Assembly: GCA_029237695.1 (NCBI GenBank)
Contig: JAQRGA010000042.1
Span: forward strand, 1,798,001 to 1,862,000
Direction of reading: 5' to 3'
Length of the DNA stretch: 64,000 nucleotides
From: Conchocele bisecta
Lineage: Eukaryota > Mollusca > Bivalvia > Lucinida > Thyasiridae
Positions 1 through 8,061 of this stretch are shown piece by piece. A model generated the notes under the pieces. The model worked only from the letters and a program-made list of their open reading frames with translations, ran no database searches and had not been told where the DNA came from. A program made the translations under genes and the position numbers. Position 1 is the stretch's first letter. The number at the start of each line of letters is the position of its first letter.

Positions 1-735
1 TCTTCGATAAATAATAGCAAAATTAAAGTTTTAAAAAAAAAACATGCAGGTATTGCTGTTGCTAAAAATGCATGTGTCTCTAAATCTTCAGCCGATTTAA
101 TAGCTTTTTGCGATAGTGATGATTTATGGAAACCTGATAAATTAAAAAAACAGGTGGAAATATTTGAATCAAATCATAATATAGATTTTTCTTTTACCAG
201 TTTTACTACATTTAACGAAAAAGAAGGAGAATTAGAAACTTTTCCCAATCTTAAAAAGAGTGTAAATGACGATATTTTTCTATGGACTGTAAAAAGAACC
301 TGTATACTTACATCAACAATGATGCTTCGTAAATCTTTATGGTGTAAGTTAAAAGGTTATGACACTTCATATACAATCGCAGATGATTATGAGCTCCAAT
401 TAAGAATGGCATATTCAGCAAAAGGGGTTTTCTTAAAAGATTCATTAGTTTTATACCGACTGTATGAATCAAATACAAGCAGAAGTAAAGAAGCATATAA
501 AAAATACCCTATAGAAAATGAAAGAATATTTAAATATTGGGTTACAAAAAAAGATCTTTCCAAACTCAGAAAAAAAAGCTGTAAAAAAAGACTTGGAAAA
601 GTATATTTTAAGATGGCCAAGAGATTGTGCGATGATAAAAATGTAAAAAAAGAGTATAGAAAATATTTATACAAAGCATGGTGCTTAGATAAAACAAAGT
701 TTAAATATATATCCAAACTTATGAGAAGCATTTAA
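1..735 (+). CDS. Glycosyltransferase family 2, 5'-truncated by window edge
   Basis: The frame is open from base 1 to the TAA at 733-735 (244 residues visible), so the gene starts upstream of the window; the GTG at 154 is only an internal codon. The visible N-terminal part reads HAGIAVAKNACVSKSSADLI followed by AFCDSDDLW, the nucleotide-sugar and metal-binding DxD region (CDSDD) of GT-A fold family 2 enzymes. A later D-D-Y-E-L motif fits the acceptor/catalytic region. The C-terminus is lysine-rich with no membrane segment. The family transfers sugars from NDP-sugars to lipid-linked or surface glycans in the cytoplasm. Neighbouring methyltransferase and GT39-type genes suggest a surface-polysaccharide locus. 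The acceptor cannot be told. The last ~45 bases recur in decayed form at about 2014-2076. Confidence 0.85.
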   Translation, partial: SSINNSKIKVLKKKHAGIAVAKNACVSKSSADLIAFCDSDDLWKPDKLKKQVEIFESNHNIDFSFTSFTTFNEKEGELETFPNLKKSVNDDIFLWTVKRTCILTSTMMLRKSLWCKLKGYDTSYTIADDYELQLRMAYSAKGVFLKDSLVLYRLYESNTSRSKEAYKKYPIENERIFKYWVTKKDLSKLRKKSCKKRLGKVYFKMAKRLCDDKNVKKEYRKYLYKAWCLDKTKFKYISKLMRSI

Positions 736-984
736 ATTAACCTCAATGATTAAAAAAATATAAATTTAGCAGAATTAGCTTTTAAGAAAAGATGGAGTCT
801 AATGACCCTCTACTTCTTTTTCATTTAGGGGATATTATAATATTTTATTGTAAAATCTAAAGCTTTAGATTCTTTAAACCAAAGGTTTTATCAAGACCAC
901 ATAGCGTGGAATATTATATCTATTTTGTAAGAGTTTTATGAATTTTGCTTATTATGGCAAAAAAACATGTAGACTTAGATGTAT
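736..984. other. Intergenic stretch with perfect 18-bp palindrome
   Basis: No gene is visible. Bases 854-871 (AATCTAAAGCTTTAGATT) form a perfect palindrome between the glycosyltransferase and the convergent methyltransferase remnant. It could act as a weak bidirectional terminator, but only a short T-run follows. Confidence 0.3.
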
Positions 985-1915
985 CTATATATTTCTTATG
1001 ACAATTAAACTTAAATTTTTTCTTTCTTTACTCAAAATAATTAATTTTTTTTCATGTATCTTTTCGGGATTAATTGGTAAACCGTTTTCAGCTAAAACAG
1101 GTTTTTGAATATTTTTTGTTATAAGTTTTCCTTTGGGATATTTCATCAAGTTCCATGATTCATAATCGTAAAACTCTATATCCAAGTTTAAGTTCTTGCA
1201 CATATAACGCATAGATAACTCAGAAAACCACCAATGATGAACTGGAGGCAACTCACTTGCCCAGTAAACATTTTTACTTTTAGGAATATTTTTACTGGGA
1301 GAACTAACGAAAAGTTTTCCATCATTTTTCAAAAATTTACTTATTCTATTCATAAAAAGAACTGGCTCCTCTACATGCTCTATAACCTCCGTACATATTA
1401 CATAATCAAAATATCCAGATAGACTATCGTTTATTATATCCATTTTTTTGTAATAAGAACCAAATTTTTTAGTTGCTTCATTAACTGCACTCTCTGATAT
1501 ATCCACACCTAGTGCATTGAGCCCATATTCATTTAATGCATATGTTAAATACCCTAACCCGCTTCCTATTTCTAAAATTTTCACTTCACTGGAACTGATT
1601 TCAATAAATCATAAACAGGATAGTATATTGACTCACATTCACCAATATATTTTAAAGCATCCTTCCCTTTGAATTTTTTTACTGATTCTGCATACATAAA
1701 ATATCTATTATATCCAAGCATTGTCGAAGCATTTTTATATATTGCTTCATAAATTAAAAAATCATCTTCGATAGGTGATGCAAAATTGGTATCACAGTAT
1801 TTACAGGAATAAACATCAAAATATGTTCCTTCCTGATACCCTCCAAAATCTTTTTTTCTAGTTCAGCATTATTTTTGCATATTGAACATTCTGTAAATTG
1901 CTTAACTTTTTGCAT
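985..1915 (-). pseudogene. Class I SAM-dependent methyltransferase, two frameshifts
   Basis: The longest intact part (985-1584, GTG-initiated) carries the SAM-binding motif LEIGSGLGYL and acidic loop GVDIS, then EVIEHVEEP, typical of Methyltransf_11/23-type enzymes acting on polysaccharides or lipids. Coding sequence clearly continues upstream in other frames: an ATG at 1915 begins a cysteine-bearing start (CSIC), a second frame holds a CKYCD pair and ends PVYDLLKSV, and the 985-1584 frame picks up at SSEVKILEIG. Both breaks are explained by loss of one base, the first in an A7 run near 1851-1857, the second near 1590. The four cysteines suggest an N-terminal zinc ribbon as in many sugar methyltransferases. 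Decay is more likely than sequencing error because neighbouring DNA is also degenerate. Confidence 0.65.
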
Positions 1916-2013
1916 CCTATTATCCTTTTATAATTTTATTAATAATGCATTTAATTATAGTAAGCTATTTTAAAAATACAACAAAGTAAGTACAATGGAA
2001 CTTGATGTCTGAA

Positions 2014-2076
2014 TAAAATAAAGTTTAGATATATATCCAAACTTATTAGAAGCATTTAAATATAAATACTCAATAT
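2014..2076 (+). repeat. Decayed copy of the glycosyltransferase 3' end
   Basis: Bases 2014-2076 closely match 690-745 (shared core ATATATATCCAAACTTAT and AGAAGCATTTAAAT), that is, the last codons and stop of the glycosyltransferase at 1-735. The copy has substitutions and small indels and no open frame. The pair brackets the broken methyltransferase, so a duplication or insertion event separated them. Confidence 0.7.
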
Positions 2077-2087
2077 AGGGATAAATT

Positions 2088-2261
2088 ATGATCATTAGAA
2101 TTATTATTGGTTTAGTAATAGGAGCTGTGGCAGGTGGCATAATGGGCTATATAGGAAAGTGCTCAGGCAGTACTTGAGGTCTTACTTCTACTCCCTGGTC
2201 AGGAATAATATTTGGTGCTGTATTTGGTATCATTATTGCATTATTTACACTTAAATCTTAA
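2088..2261 (+). CDS. Small two-helix membrane protein, DUF6132-like; in-frame TGA, candidate selenoprotein
   Basis: An ATG at 2088, with AGGG seven bases upstream, opens a 57-codon frame ending at TAA 2259-2261. It is interrupted only by TGA at codon 30 (2175-2177). Two glycine-rich hydrophobic helices (residues 5-22 and 39-54) flank the turn KCSGST-TGA-GLTSTPW. From memory, the DUF6132-type family has C-x4-C-P-I-T-S-N-P at this turn; the TGA falls exactly on the second cysteine, five residues after C25. A hairpin with GGUC in its loop lies about 20 nt downstream, the place expected of a bacterial SECIS element. Coding signal continues cleanly after the TGA. Alternatives: a simple nonsense mutation (Cys to stop is one base) in a decaying region. 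Reading as Sec needs SelA/B/C/D, none of which is in this window. Confidence 0.5.
2187..2208 (+). promoter_or_regulatory. SECIS-like hairpin downstream of in-frame TGA
   Basis: Short stem TA(C)TCC/GGA(A)TA closes a loop CTGGTCA (2195-2201) with GGTC at 2197-2200, starting 20 nt after the TGA. In E. coli fdhF the GGUC of the SECIS loop starts at nearly the same distance. The stem is short and has one mismatch, so this is suggestive only. Confidence 0.35.
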
Positions 2262-2382
2262 ATATATAGACGTTTTGTAGAAAAGCTTTGCGTTACTATA
2301 ATCAGTTAGACCAGATTTTTATTCAAATCTATCATTTGATATAAAACCTAAATAAAAACTACACAAAGTATATGGCATAAAA

Positions 2383-3897
2383 CTATCTATCTTGTTTTGG
2401 AGGTATGAATGCATAATATATAACAACAGGTTTCATTTTCCTTTTAGTTAATCCTAATCCAATATTTTTCATGATAGGATTTATTGCCCATTTCAAATTT
2501 AGCGGAGTATAGTTAACAGCATATTTATTAAACCTGGGATATGGAGTTTTATCTGAATGCCTCCATAAAATAACTGCACCTTTTTGCAATATATCCTTAT
2601 CTGTAACCCAATCACTCATCATATTATTTGCAGAAAAATAAGCTACCGGATTATCCTTTGAATATACAGCAAAATTACATGATAATTTACGATCTCCAAT
2701 AACATATTTAACCGGTGTTTTAAATTTATTATTCCACTTTTCAGTTATTATTTTCGACATCATTTTGCCTGGAAATTGCTGATAACCACCATGACCTTTA
2801 AGATATGGCGTAACTATTGAATTCCATAGGAAAAAGCTTATCAATACAAAAAACATGATTATAATTAAATAAAGGCAGCGTTTTAATTTATTTTTAGAAA
2901 TTTTAGGCTGCCATACCATAAGAAAAAAGATCCCCATAAAAATAAAATCTGTCGTTGTATACGCATATTTTACAGAACCCCCTGTAATCAGTGAAAACAA
3001 TATTGTGCAGGCAAGTGCACCGAACGCTAAAAATGAAACAAATATCCATGAAAATTTATTAAATGATATTTTTTCTTTAGCTGATTTACCAAAACATAAA
3101 AAAAGAGCAATAATTGGGATAATAGCTACACCAAATGCACTAAGAATAACTAGGGCAGGTTCTATTATATGCCGAAAAAACATTAAATGTTTTGAATCTA
3201 AAAGGTCTGTTTTCATCATTGCAAACCTAATTGATACAAAATCATGATTATAAAGCCAAATAAAATTAGGAGTGACAATAACAAGAAAAATTATACAGGC
3301 AATATAAATTCCTGGTTTTTTATAAGATGCTCTTCCTTCTTTTGTAAAAACAGAAATTAAAAACATAGGCAAAAATAAAGAAAGGCTAAAATATTTAACC
3401 ATCATTGAGCAGCCGGCAAAAATTCCAACCAGTATCCATGATCTGGTTTTTTGGTATTTCAGTGCATAATAAAAAAATAAAGCGATTAACGACCATAGAG
3501 GTAATTGTCCCACATCATTATTAAATTCAAAGGCTGTAGTAGTATAAAATTGTATAAAAAACAGAGAAAGAACTGCTAACAGAGAATAATAAGGTCTTAA
3601 AAATTTATTTGCTAATTTCCAAACACAAATAAACATAATCAAAATAGAGATTTGGCTCATTATGTATAGTATCCACAGATGACCGCCTACCAAATCATAA
3701 GCAAATCTAGTAATCCATGCAAAGAGATAAGGATGTCTATCATATCCAAACTGAAGCTGTCTTCCCTGTGTAACCCACTCAAGAAGATCAATGTAATCAT
3801 TTTGTAATATTAAGATTGGAAGAAGTGATCCGACAATAAACCAAGATGTTGTAAATATTATAAGCCAAAATCTACATTTTTCTTTTTCAGTTTTCAT
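2383..3897 (-). CDS. GT39/PMT-like integral membrane glycosyltransferase
   Basis: The 504-residue protein has about ten or more hydrophobic membrane segments, starting at residues 10-32. Early after the first helix comes an acidic loop (YIDLLEW, then FGYDRHPYLFAWI), matching the DE...Y-D-H-P-P pattern of PMT_2/ArnT-type enzymes, which transfer sugars from polyprenyl-phosphate donors in the periplasm or outer leaflet. A polar C-terminal domain of about 120 residues follows the last helix, as in this family. The acceptor is unknown. It is transcribed alone, opposite to the flanking genes. The 3' tail of the small membrane gene at 2088 reappears beyond its 5' end (4024-4098), so the locus has been rearranged. 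Confidence 0.75.
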   Translation of the reverse strand: MKTEKEKCRFWLIIFTTSWFIVGSLLPILILQNDYIDLLEWVTQGRQLQFGYDRHPYLFAWITRFAYDLVGGHLWILYIMSQISILIMFICVWKLANKFLRPYYSLLAVLSLFFIQFYTTTAFEFNNDVGQLPLWSLIALFFYYALKYQKTRSWILVGIFAGCSMMVKYFSLSLFLPMFLISVFTKEGRASYKKPGIYIACIIFLVIVTPNFIWLYNHDFVSIRFAMMKTDLLDSKHLMFFRHIIEPALVILSAFGVAIIPIIALFLCFGKSAKEKISFNKFSWIFVSFLAFGALACTILFSLITGGSVKYAYTTTDFIFMGIFFLMVWQPKISKNKLKRCLYLIIIMFFVLISFFLWNSIVTPYLKGHGGYQQFPGKMMSKIITEKWNNKFKTPVKYVIGDRKLSCNFAVYSKDNPVAYFSANNMMSDWVTDKDILQKGAVILWRHSDKTPYPRFNKYAVNYTPLNLKWAINPIMKNIGLGLTKRKMKPVVIYYAFIPPKQDR

Positions 3898-4023
3898 TTG
3901 ATGATATTCTTTTGTTTGTTTACCTTAAGGAGTTGCTCAAAAATAATCTTATTTATGTTAATAATACTAGGATACATAAATAATCAAACTGAATAACCAC
4001 ATTAAAAAAAATATTTAGTGCAA

Positions 4024-4098
4024 TATTCAATATCATTTCTTGCATTATTTACGCTTAAACCTTAAAAAAATAGAAGTTTTATATAAACTCTGTGTGTT
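4024..4098 (+). repeat. Degenerate copy of 2223-2295
   Basis: The stretch with TGCATTATTTACGCTTAAACC matches the end of the small membrane gene and its 3' flank (TTGCATTATTTACACTTAAATC at about 2235) with scattered changes, continuing through the following TAGAAGTTTTAT segment. It lies on the other side of the GT39-type gene, a sign of an old duplication. Confidence 0.6.
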
Positions 4099-4143
4099 AA
4101 TTTAACTTTCTGAGATTAATTTACTTCAGTTAGTATCAACAAA

Positions 4144-4179
4144 ATAAACATAGTCTAACATATAAACATAGTCTAACAT
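4144..4179 (+). repeat. 18-bp tandem direct repeat upstream of dapL
   Basis: Two exact copies of ATAAACATAGTCTAACAT (4144-4161, 4162-4179) end 13 bases before the dapL start at 4193. Placement next to the start suggests a regulator site or a recent duplication of the leader; nothing else supports either. Confidence 0.7.
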
Positions 4180-4192
4180 AAAGGTATAAATA

Positions 4193-5434
4193 ATGCAGGA
4201 AAGTTATTTACAAGATAATATTGCTGAACGTATTGGCGGCAGCACCTTTGGCAAAAGTGATACAATATATAAATTTGAAAAGATAAAAAGAGCAAAAATA
4301 GAAGCTATAGCTGCTAATCCAGATGTAGAATTAATAGACATGGGAGTTGGTGAGCCAGACGAAATGGCTCATCATGCAGTTATTGAAACATTGACTGTAG
4401 AAGCTGCTAAATGGAGCAACAGGCAATATACAGATAATGGCATATTAGGTTTTAAGTATGCAGTTCAAAAATATATGCAGGAAGTTTTCTCAGTAAAATT
4501 AAATCCTGATAATGAAATATGCCATGCCGTAGGGAGTAAATCAGCTCTTGCACTAATCCCATCTGTATTCATTAATCCGGGAGATATAGCAATCCTTACA
4601 GTCCCTGGATATCCTGTTTGCGGTACATGGACTAAATATTTAGGTGGCGAAGTTATTAATTTACCTCTATATGAAGAAAATTCATTTTTACCTGACCTTG
4701 ATTCTTTAACAGAAAATCAGAAAAAAAAAGCTAAATTATTATACATAAATTATCCAAATAACCCAACAGGTGCTGTTGCAACTAAAGAGTTTTTTAACAA
4801 AGCAATAAAATTTGCTAAAGATAATAATGTTTTAATAATATCAGATGCTGCATATGCACCTCTAACATTCAACCAAAAACCAATAAGCATTCTTTCTTTA
4901 CCGGGCGGGATGGATTGTGCTGTTGAATTGCATAGCATGTCAAAAGGTTTTAACATGACAGGATGGAGATTAAGCTGGGTATGTGGTAATGCACTGGCAG
5001 TAAAAGCATTTGCGTATGTAAAAGATAATGCAGACAGCGGTCAGTTTGCCGCTATTCAAAAAGCATCTGTAACAGCACTTGAGAATTGGAAAAATATTAC
5101 TCCTGCAATAAATAAAAAATATGAAAGAAGATTAAAAAATCTTGCGGGTACTCTGCAGGAATTAGGATTTTCTGCAAAAGCTCCTGAGGGTAGCTTTTAC
5201 TTATATGTAAAAATACCAAAAGCTGTTAAAAACGGTCCTAAGTTTAATAGTGCTGAAGAGTTTACCCAATGGCTGATAAAAGATAAATTAATCAGTGCTG
5301 TTCCGTGGGATGATATTGGCAGCTATGTTCGTTTTAGTGCCACTTTTGTAGCAGCAAACGGTATTGAAGATGAAAAAATTGTGCTCAATGAATTTAAAAA
5401 TAGACTCAAAAGCTCAGAATTTATTTTTGAATAA
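4193..5434 (+). CDS. dapL: LL-diaminopimelate aminotransferase
   Basis: This 413-residue class I/II PLP aminotransferase converts tetrahydrodipicolinate and glutamate directly to LL-diaminopimelate for lysine and peptidoglycan synthesis. Visible features: GVGEPDE near residue 51, YINYPNNPTG (184-193) and SDAAYAPL (217-224). The Schiff-base lysine is K251 in HSMSKGFNMTGWRLSW, with a C-terminal arginine motif SYVRFSAT for substrate carboxylate. The ELHSMSKGFNMTGWR form is typical of DapL rather than aspartate aminotransferase. AAGG precedes the ATG. An Nfu gene follows after 30 bp, probably co-transcribed and ended by the terminator at 5701. DapL is common in PVC bacteria and cyanobacteria. Confidence 0.9.
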   Translation: MQESYLQDNIAERIGGSTFGKSDTIYKFEKIKRAKIEAIAANPDVELIDMGVGEPDEMAHHAVIETLTVEAAKWSNRQYTDNGILGFKYAVQKYMQEVFSVKLNPDNEICHAVGSKSALALIPSVFINPGDIAILTVPGYPVCGTWTKYLGGEVINLPLYEENSFLPDLDSLTENQKKKAKLLYINYPNNPTGAVATKEFFNKAIKFAKDNNVLIISDAAYAPLTFNQKPISILSLPGGMDCAVELHSMSKGFNMTGWRLSWVCGNALAVKAFAYVKDNADSGQFAAIQKASVTALENWKNITPAINKKYERRLKNLAGTLQELGFSAKAPEGSFYLYVKIPKAVKNGPKFNSAEEFTQWLIKDKLISAVPWDDIGSYVRFSATFVAANGIEDEKIVLNEFKNRLKSSEFIFE

Positions 5435-5464
5435 ATCAATAATAATAAAATAGAGGAAAATAAA

Positions 5465-5689
5465 ATGGAAAGTAAAATACGTAAAAGGTTAGAAGAACTA
5501 AGAAGTTTTCTTCAGGCTGATGGCGGAGATTTAGAAATAGTTAAAATTGAAGATAAGAGAGTAACACTTAGGTTAATTGGTGCCTGCGGATCCTGTCCTC
5601 ATGCAATGATTACGTTAAAAGACGGTATTGAAAAAGACTTAAGAGACCAAGTTGATCCTGAAATTGTTATAGAAAGAGCTCAGGAGTAA
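5465..5689 (+). CDS. NifU C-terminal-domain (Nfu-type) Fe-S scaffold protein
   Basis: The 74-residue protein is a single NifU_C domain. ADGGDLEIV and the GACGSCPHAM motif hold the CxxC pair C41/C44, which binds a labile 4Fe-4S or 2Fe-2S cluster between two monomers. The family delivers clusters to apo-enzymes in the cytoplasm. A GAGG sequence precedes the ATG. It sits 30 bp behind dapL and ahead of a strong terminator. The nearby molybdenum hydroxylases are heavy Fe-S users, but a direct partnership is only inference. Confidence 0.88.
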   Translation: MESKIRKRLEELRSFLQADGGDLEIVKIEDKRVTLRLIGACGSCPHAMITLKDGIEKDLRDQVDPEIVIERAQE

Positions 5690-5700
5690 TATTTAATTTT

Positions 5701-5748
5701 AGATTTTAGATTATAGTTCTTATTAAACTACTTCTAAAATCTTTTTTT
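5701..5748 (+). terminator. Rho-independent terminator after dapL-nfu
   Basis: A perfect 10-bp inverted repeat (AGATTTTAGA at 5701-5710, TCTAAAATCT at 5733-5742) is followed by a run of T to 5748, twelve bases after the nfu stop. Confidence 0.85.
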
Positions 5749-5933
5749 ATAAACCCTTTAAAGTAATAATAATTTCATTAGACTGATTTATAACAGGTGA
5801 AACGAAATATTCATTATTTAATGAAGTTATCGAAATATGCCCGCTGTTAATGCAATTAAGATCACTGCCATCAGAAGACAAAAAAAACTGCAACATCTCC
5901 AACAGTTAATATATATTTTCCCACTCTTTCCAT
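5747..5933 (-). pseudogene. Short unknown coding sequence with one frameshift
   Basis: An ATG at 5933 opens a frame reading MERVGKYILTVGDVAVFF that stops soon after an A8 (coding-strand T8) run at 5880-5887. A second frame continues at once as LSSDGSDLNCINSGHISI and runs to a stop at 5747-5749. Removing one base from the run would join them into about 60 residues with even composition. No family is recognised. It may be a pseudogene, a slippage-tolerant small protein or a sequencing error in the homopolymer. Confidence 0.4.
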
Positions 5934-5955
5934 CTTATACCTAAACCTATATAAT

Positions 5956-6579
5956 TTATACTCTACTATTCCAATATTTCTTTTTTAAAATTAAGAAAAT
6001 TGAATATCCTATTAAAATAAAGAATATTAAAAATAATAATCGGGAACTTTTACTTATCAAATAAGTATTAAATAAATTCAATGTTATTCCGGCAGTACCT
6101 ACTAATGCAGTAATAATTAATGCAAAAATAGTTAAAAACCATTGTTTACTATCAGTTCTTCTTTTAGCTTCTCTTTGCTGCAATAAATCTGTTGCTTCAA
6201 GTGTCCTTGATTCAGTATATTTTATAAAAAAACATTCATCTAAATTTCTATTTTCGAATAAAATCTTATGTGTATTTGGCTGTTCACACTGTATTTTAGC
6301 AAACTCTTGATATTTCCATATACCTTTTTGACAGTACATACGATTATCTCTAATCTCCTCTGCCAGATATTCCTGCTGATCTTTCTCATCAGTGCATTCA
6401 TAATGCTTACAACATAAATATACCATTCTATCAGCCCACGTTAAAGATCCTACATCGCAAATTTTTACAAGATAATGACAATTTAAACAGCTGTAGCTAT
6501 ACTCCCTTTTGATTTTATCTATAGTTTTAGCTTTAGTTTGTTGCACTCCAGTCATATTAATTAACCTATGTAAATTCAA
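5956..6579 (-). CDS. Unknown cysteine-rich protein with C-terminal membrane hairpin
   Basis: The 207-residue protein has no recognised family. The soluble N-terminal ~135 residues hold many cysteines: CLNC near residue 33, then single or paired Cys (LCC, ECTD), CQKGIW and CEQ. This pattern resembles a zinc-binding region. A polar linker (LLQQREAKRRTDSK) leads to two hydrophobic helices at about 148-170 and 180-198, then a basic tail KKKYWNSRV. The expected topology is a membrane-anchored cytoplasmic zinc domain. No partner gene is obvious. Confidence 0.5.
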   Translation of the reverse strand: MNLHRLINMTGVQQTKAKTIDKIKREYSYSCLNCHYLVKICDVGSLTWADRMVYLCCKHYECTDEKDQQEYLAEEIRDNRMYCQKGIWKYQEFAKIQCEQPNTHKILFENRNLDECFFIKYTESRTLEATDLLQQREAKRRTDSKQWFLTIFALIITALVGTAGITLNLFNTYLISKSSRLLFLIFFILIGYSIFLILKKKYWNSRV

Positions 6580-6746
6580 AGATATTAATGGATTATAGTA
6601 TCAAAATTGTAAAATTTAAAATAAAGTAAGCGTAAAGATGAAACAAAACATATACAAAGTATATAAAGAATCCTTTTTTAAAAGGATAATCAGAAGATGA
6701 AATTTTAAGTATTTCCAGCTATAATTCTATAAAAGGAGGTATATAA

Positions 6747-6965
6747 ATGAATAAATTACAAAAAACTATGTTAAAAATTTTTACTACTTTATTTGTAATC
6801 CTGTTTATTTTTCCACCTATCTATTATCGAGGTTATGGCTTTATATTCATTGATGGCGGAATAGTTAATATAGGTATATTAATATTGGAGTGGATTGTAT
6901 TGGCAGTAATATGTGCAACAATATATTTATTAAAATCTAGTAAAAAAACTGATAAACAAGATTAA
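6747..6965 (+). CDS. Small hypothetical membrane protein (72 aa)
   Basis: An unusually strong ribosome site AAAGGAGGT (6732-6740) lies six bases before the ATG, which argues that this short frame is expressed. Two hydrophobic helices (about residues 9-28 and 38-60) are separated by a short loop YRGYGFIFIDGG, and the tail is polar and lysine-rich. No family is recognised. It stands alone between unknown genes and a decayed transposase. Confidence 0.6.
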   Translation: MNKLQKTMLKIFTTLFVILFIFPPIYYRGYGFIFIDGGIVNIGILILEWIVLAVICATIYLLKSSKKTDKQD

Positions 6966-7061
6966 GCAAATCCACCTCTTTTATTTGTTATTATTGTATT
7001 AATGAAATTTATAGTACTCAAGATTATGACAATAGTATAATATTTATACTACTGACAAATT

Positions 7062-7700
7062 ATTTTTAGGAAATTAACTATACGCTAATGCTTTAATCAT
7101 TTTATCTTAGAACATCTGAAAATTTAATCTAAGCAAAATTTTCAATTTATTTTTATAATCAGATATAGAATTAAAAAATAATAGACATGCATTTTAAAAT
7201 TTTTATAATATATTTTATTATACATGAAACCTAAAGTATGTAGAAAAGTATAAATACTACCTAAAAATATTTAATCCTCTAACTTATTTTAACATATTAA
7301 ATTATGGGATTCACATCAAAATAGATTATAGTTTCTAGATTTTATACAAGCTCAGATTTCTGTTTTATTGTTAATTTACCTGCATAACCATTATAATTAT
7401 CACCCAAAAATACAGTACTTCCATTTAATTGATACTTATGTAATTATAAATTGTTTGACTATTTAGGAAGATTAAATCTGAAATTTCGTTAAAACTTAAA
7501 CTCTAATCTAGTCGCAATACTACTTTTATGCAATCTATATATTTGGATAAATCCTCCTGATAATGGAAAAAAATAAGATTTAATCTTTTGGCTTTTAATA
7601 GAAAATTTGGAGTGTTTTATATTTGACCATTTTGTATACAAAACTGAATATTATAAGTCAATCCATATCTTACTAAAAATAATTCGCCGTTAGTATGACA
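7062..7700 (-). mobile_element. Heavily decayed IS630-family copy
   Basis: On the minus strand, bases 7068-7215 match the 3' half of the IS630-type gene at 19203-19688 (shared AGGAAATTAACTATACGCTA and neighbouring blocks). Bases about 7300-7440 match the 5' half of the copy at 35437-35757. A block at 7655-7695 matches the flank at 19715-19760 (AAAATAATTCG...TTTAGTAT-like end). No open frame survives. The three copies therefore belong to one element family, each with different losses. Confidence 0.65.
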
Positions 7701-7808
7701 CTTAAAGGTTAAAAATAAAAATAAAAATAATTTATTTTTATTTTACTTTTAGACTTGATTTTTTAAAAAAACTTTTTTAAACTATATTTTTTACATATAA
7801 GTGAAAAT

Positions 7809-7885
7809 GGCGTGATGCCCAAGTGGTCTAAGGGACTGGTCTGCAAAACCAATATTCGCCGGTTCGAATCCGGCTCACGCCTCCA
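7809..7885 (+). tRNA. tRNA-Cys (GCA)
   Basis: A full cloverleaf: acceptor stem GGCGTGA/TCACGCC, anticodon loop CTGCAAA giving anticodon GCA, T arm CCGGTTCGAATCCGG, discriminator T (usual for tRNA-Cys) and an encoded CCA at 7883-7885. The mature body is 74 nt, with no variable arm. Confidence 0.95.
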
Positions 7886-8061
7886 TTTACTTTTGATAAA
7901 AGAAATATTTTTCTATTTTTAAAAAATAGTTAAGCAGGCAGCTATATTGTAAATAGGTATATCACTACCGTCCAGACAATTGCCTTTCGTCATAAATATT
8001 TTGTATTTAATGGCATATTTCTGTGTCTCTATTTTAAAATTTAAAATACGGTGGTAAGATT

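Noticed and set aside
2175..2177. TGA read as Trp or Gly by a different genetic code
   Set aside because: TGA ends several intact genes here (trkA and the Fe-S/FAD subunit at their ATGA overlaps), so it is a normal stop in this genome.
7809..7885. tRNA-Sec (selC)
   Set aside because: The anticodon is GCA and the tRNA is 74 nt without a long variable arm: tRNA-Cys.
7886..8061. Purine, molybdenum-cofactor or preQ1 riboswitch before the first molybdenum hydroxylase
   Set aside because: No conserved core of any of these aptamers could be found by eye; a covariance-model search would settle it.
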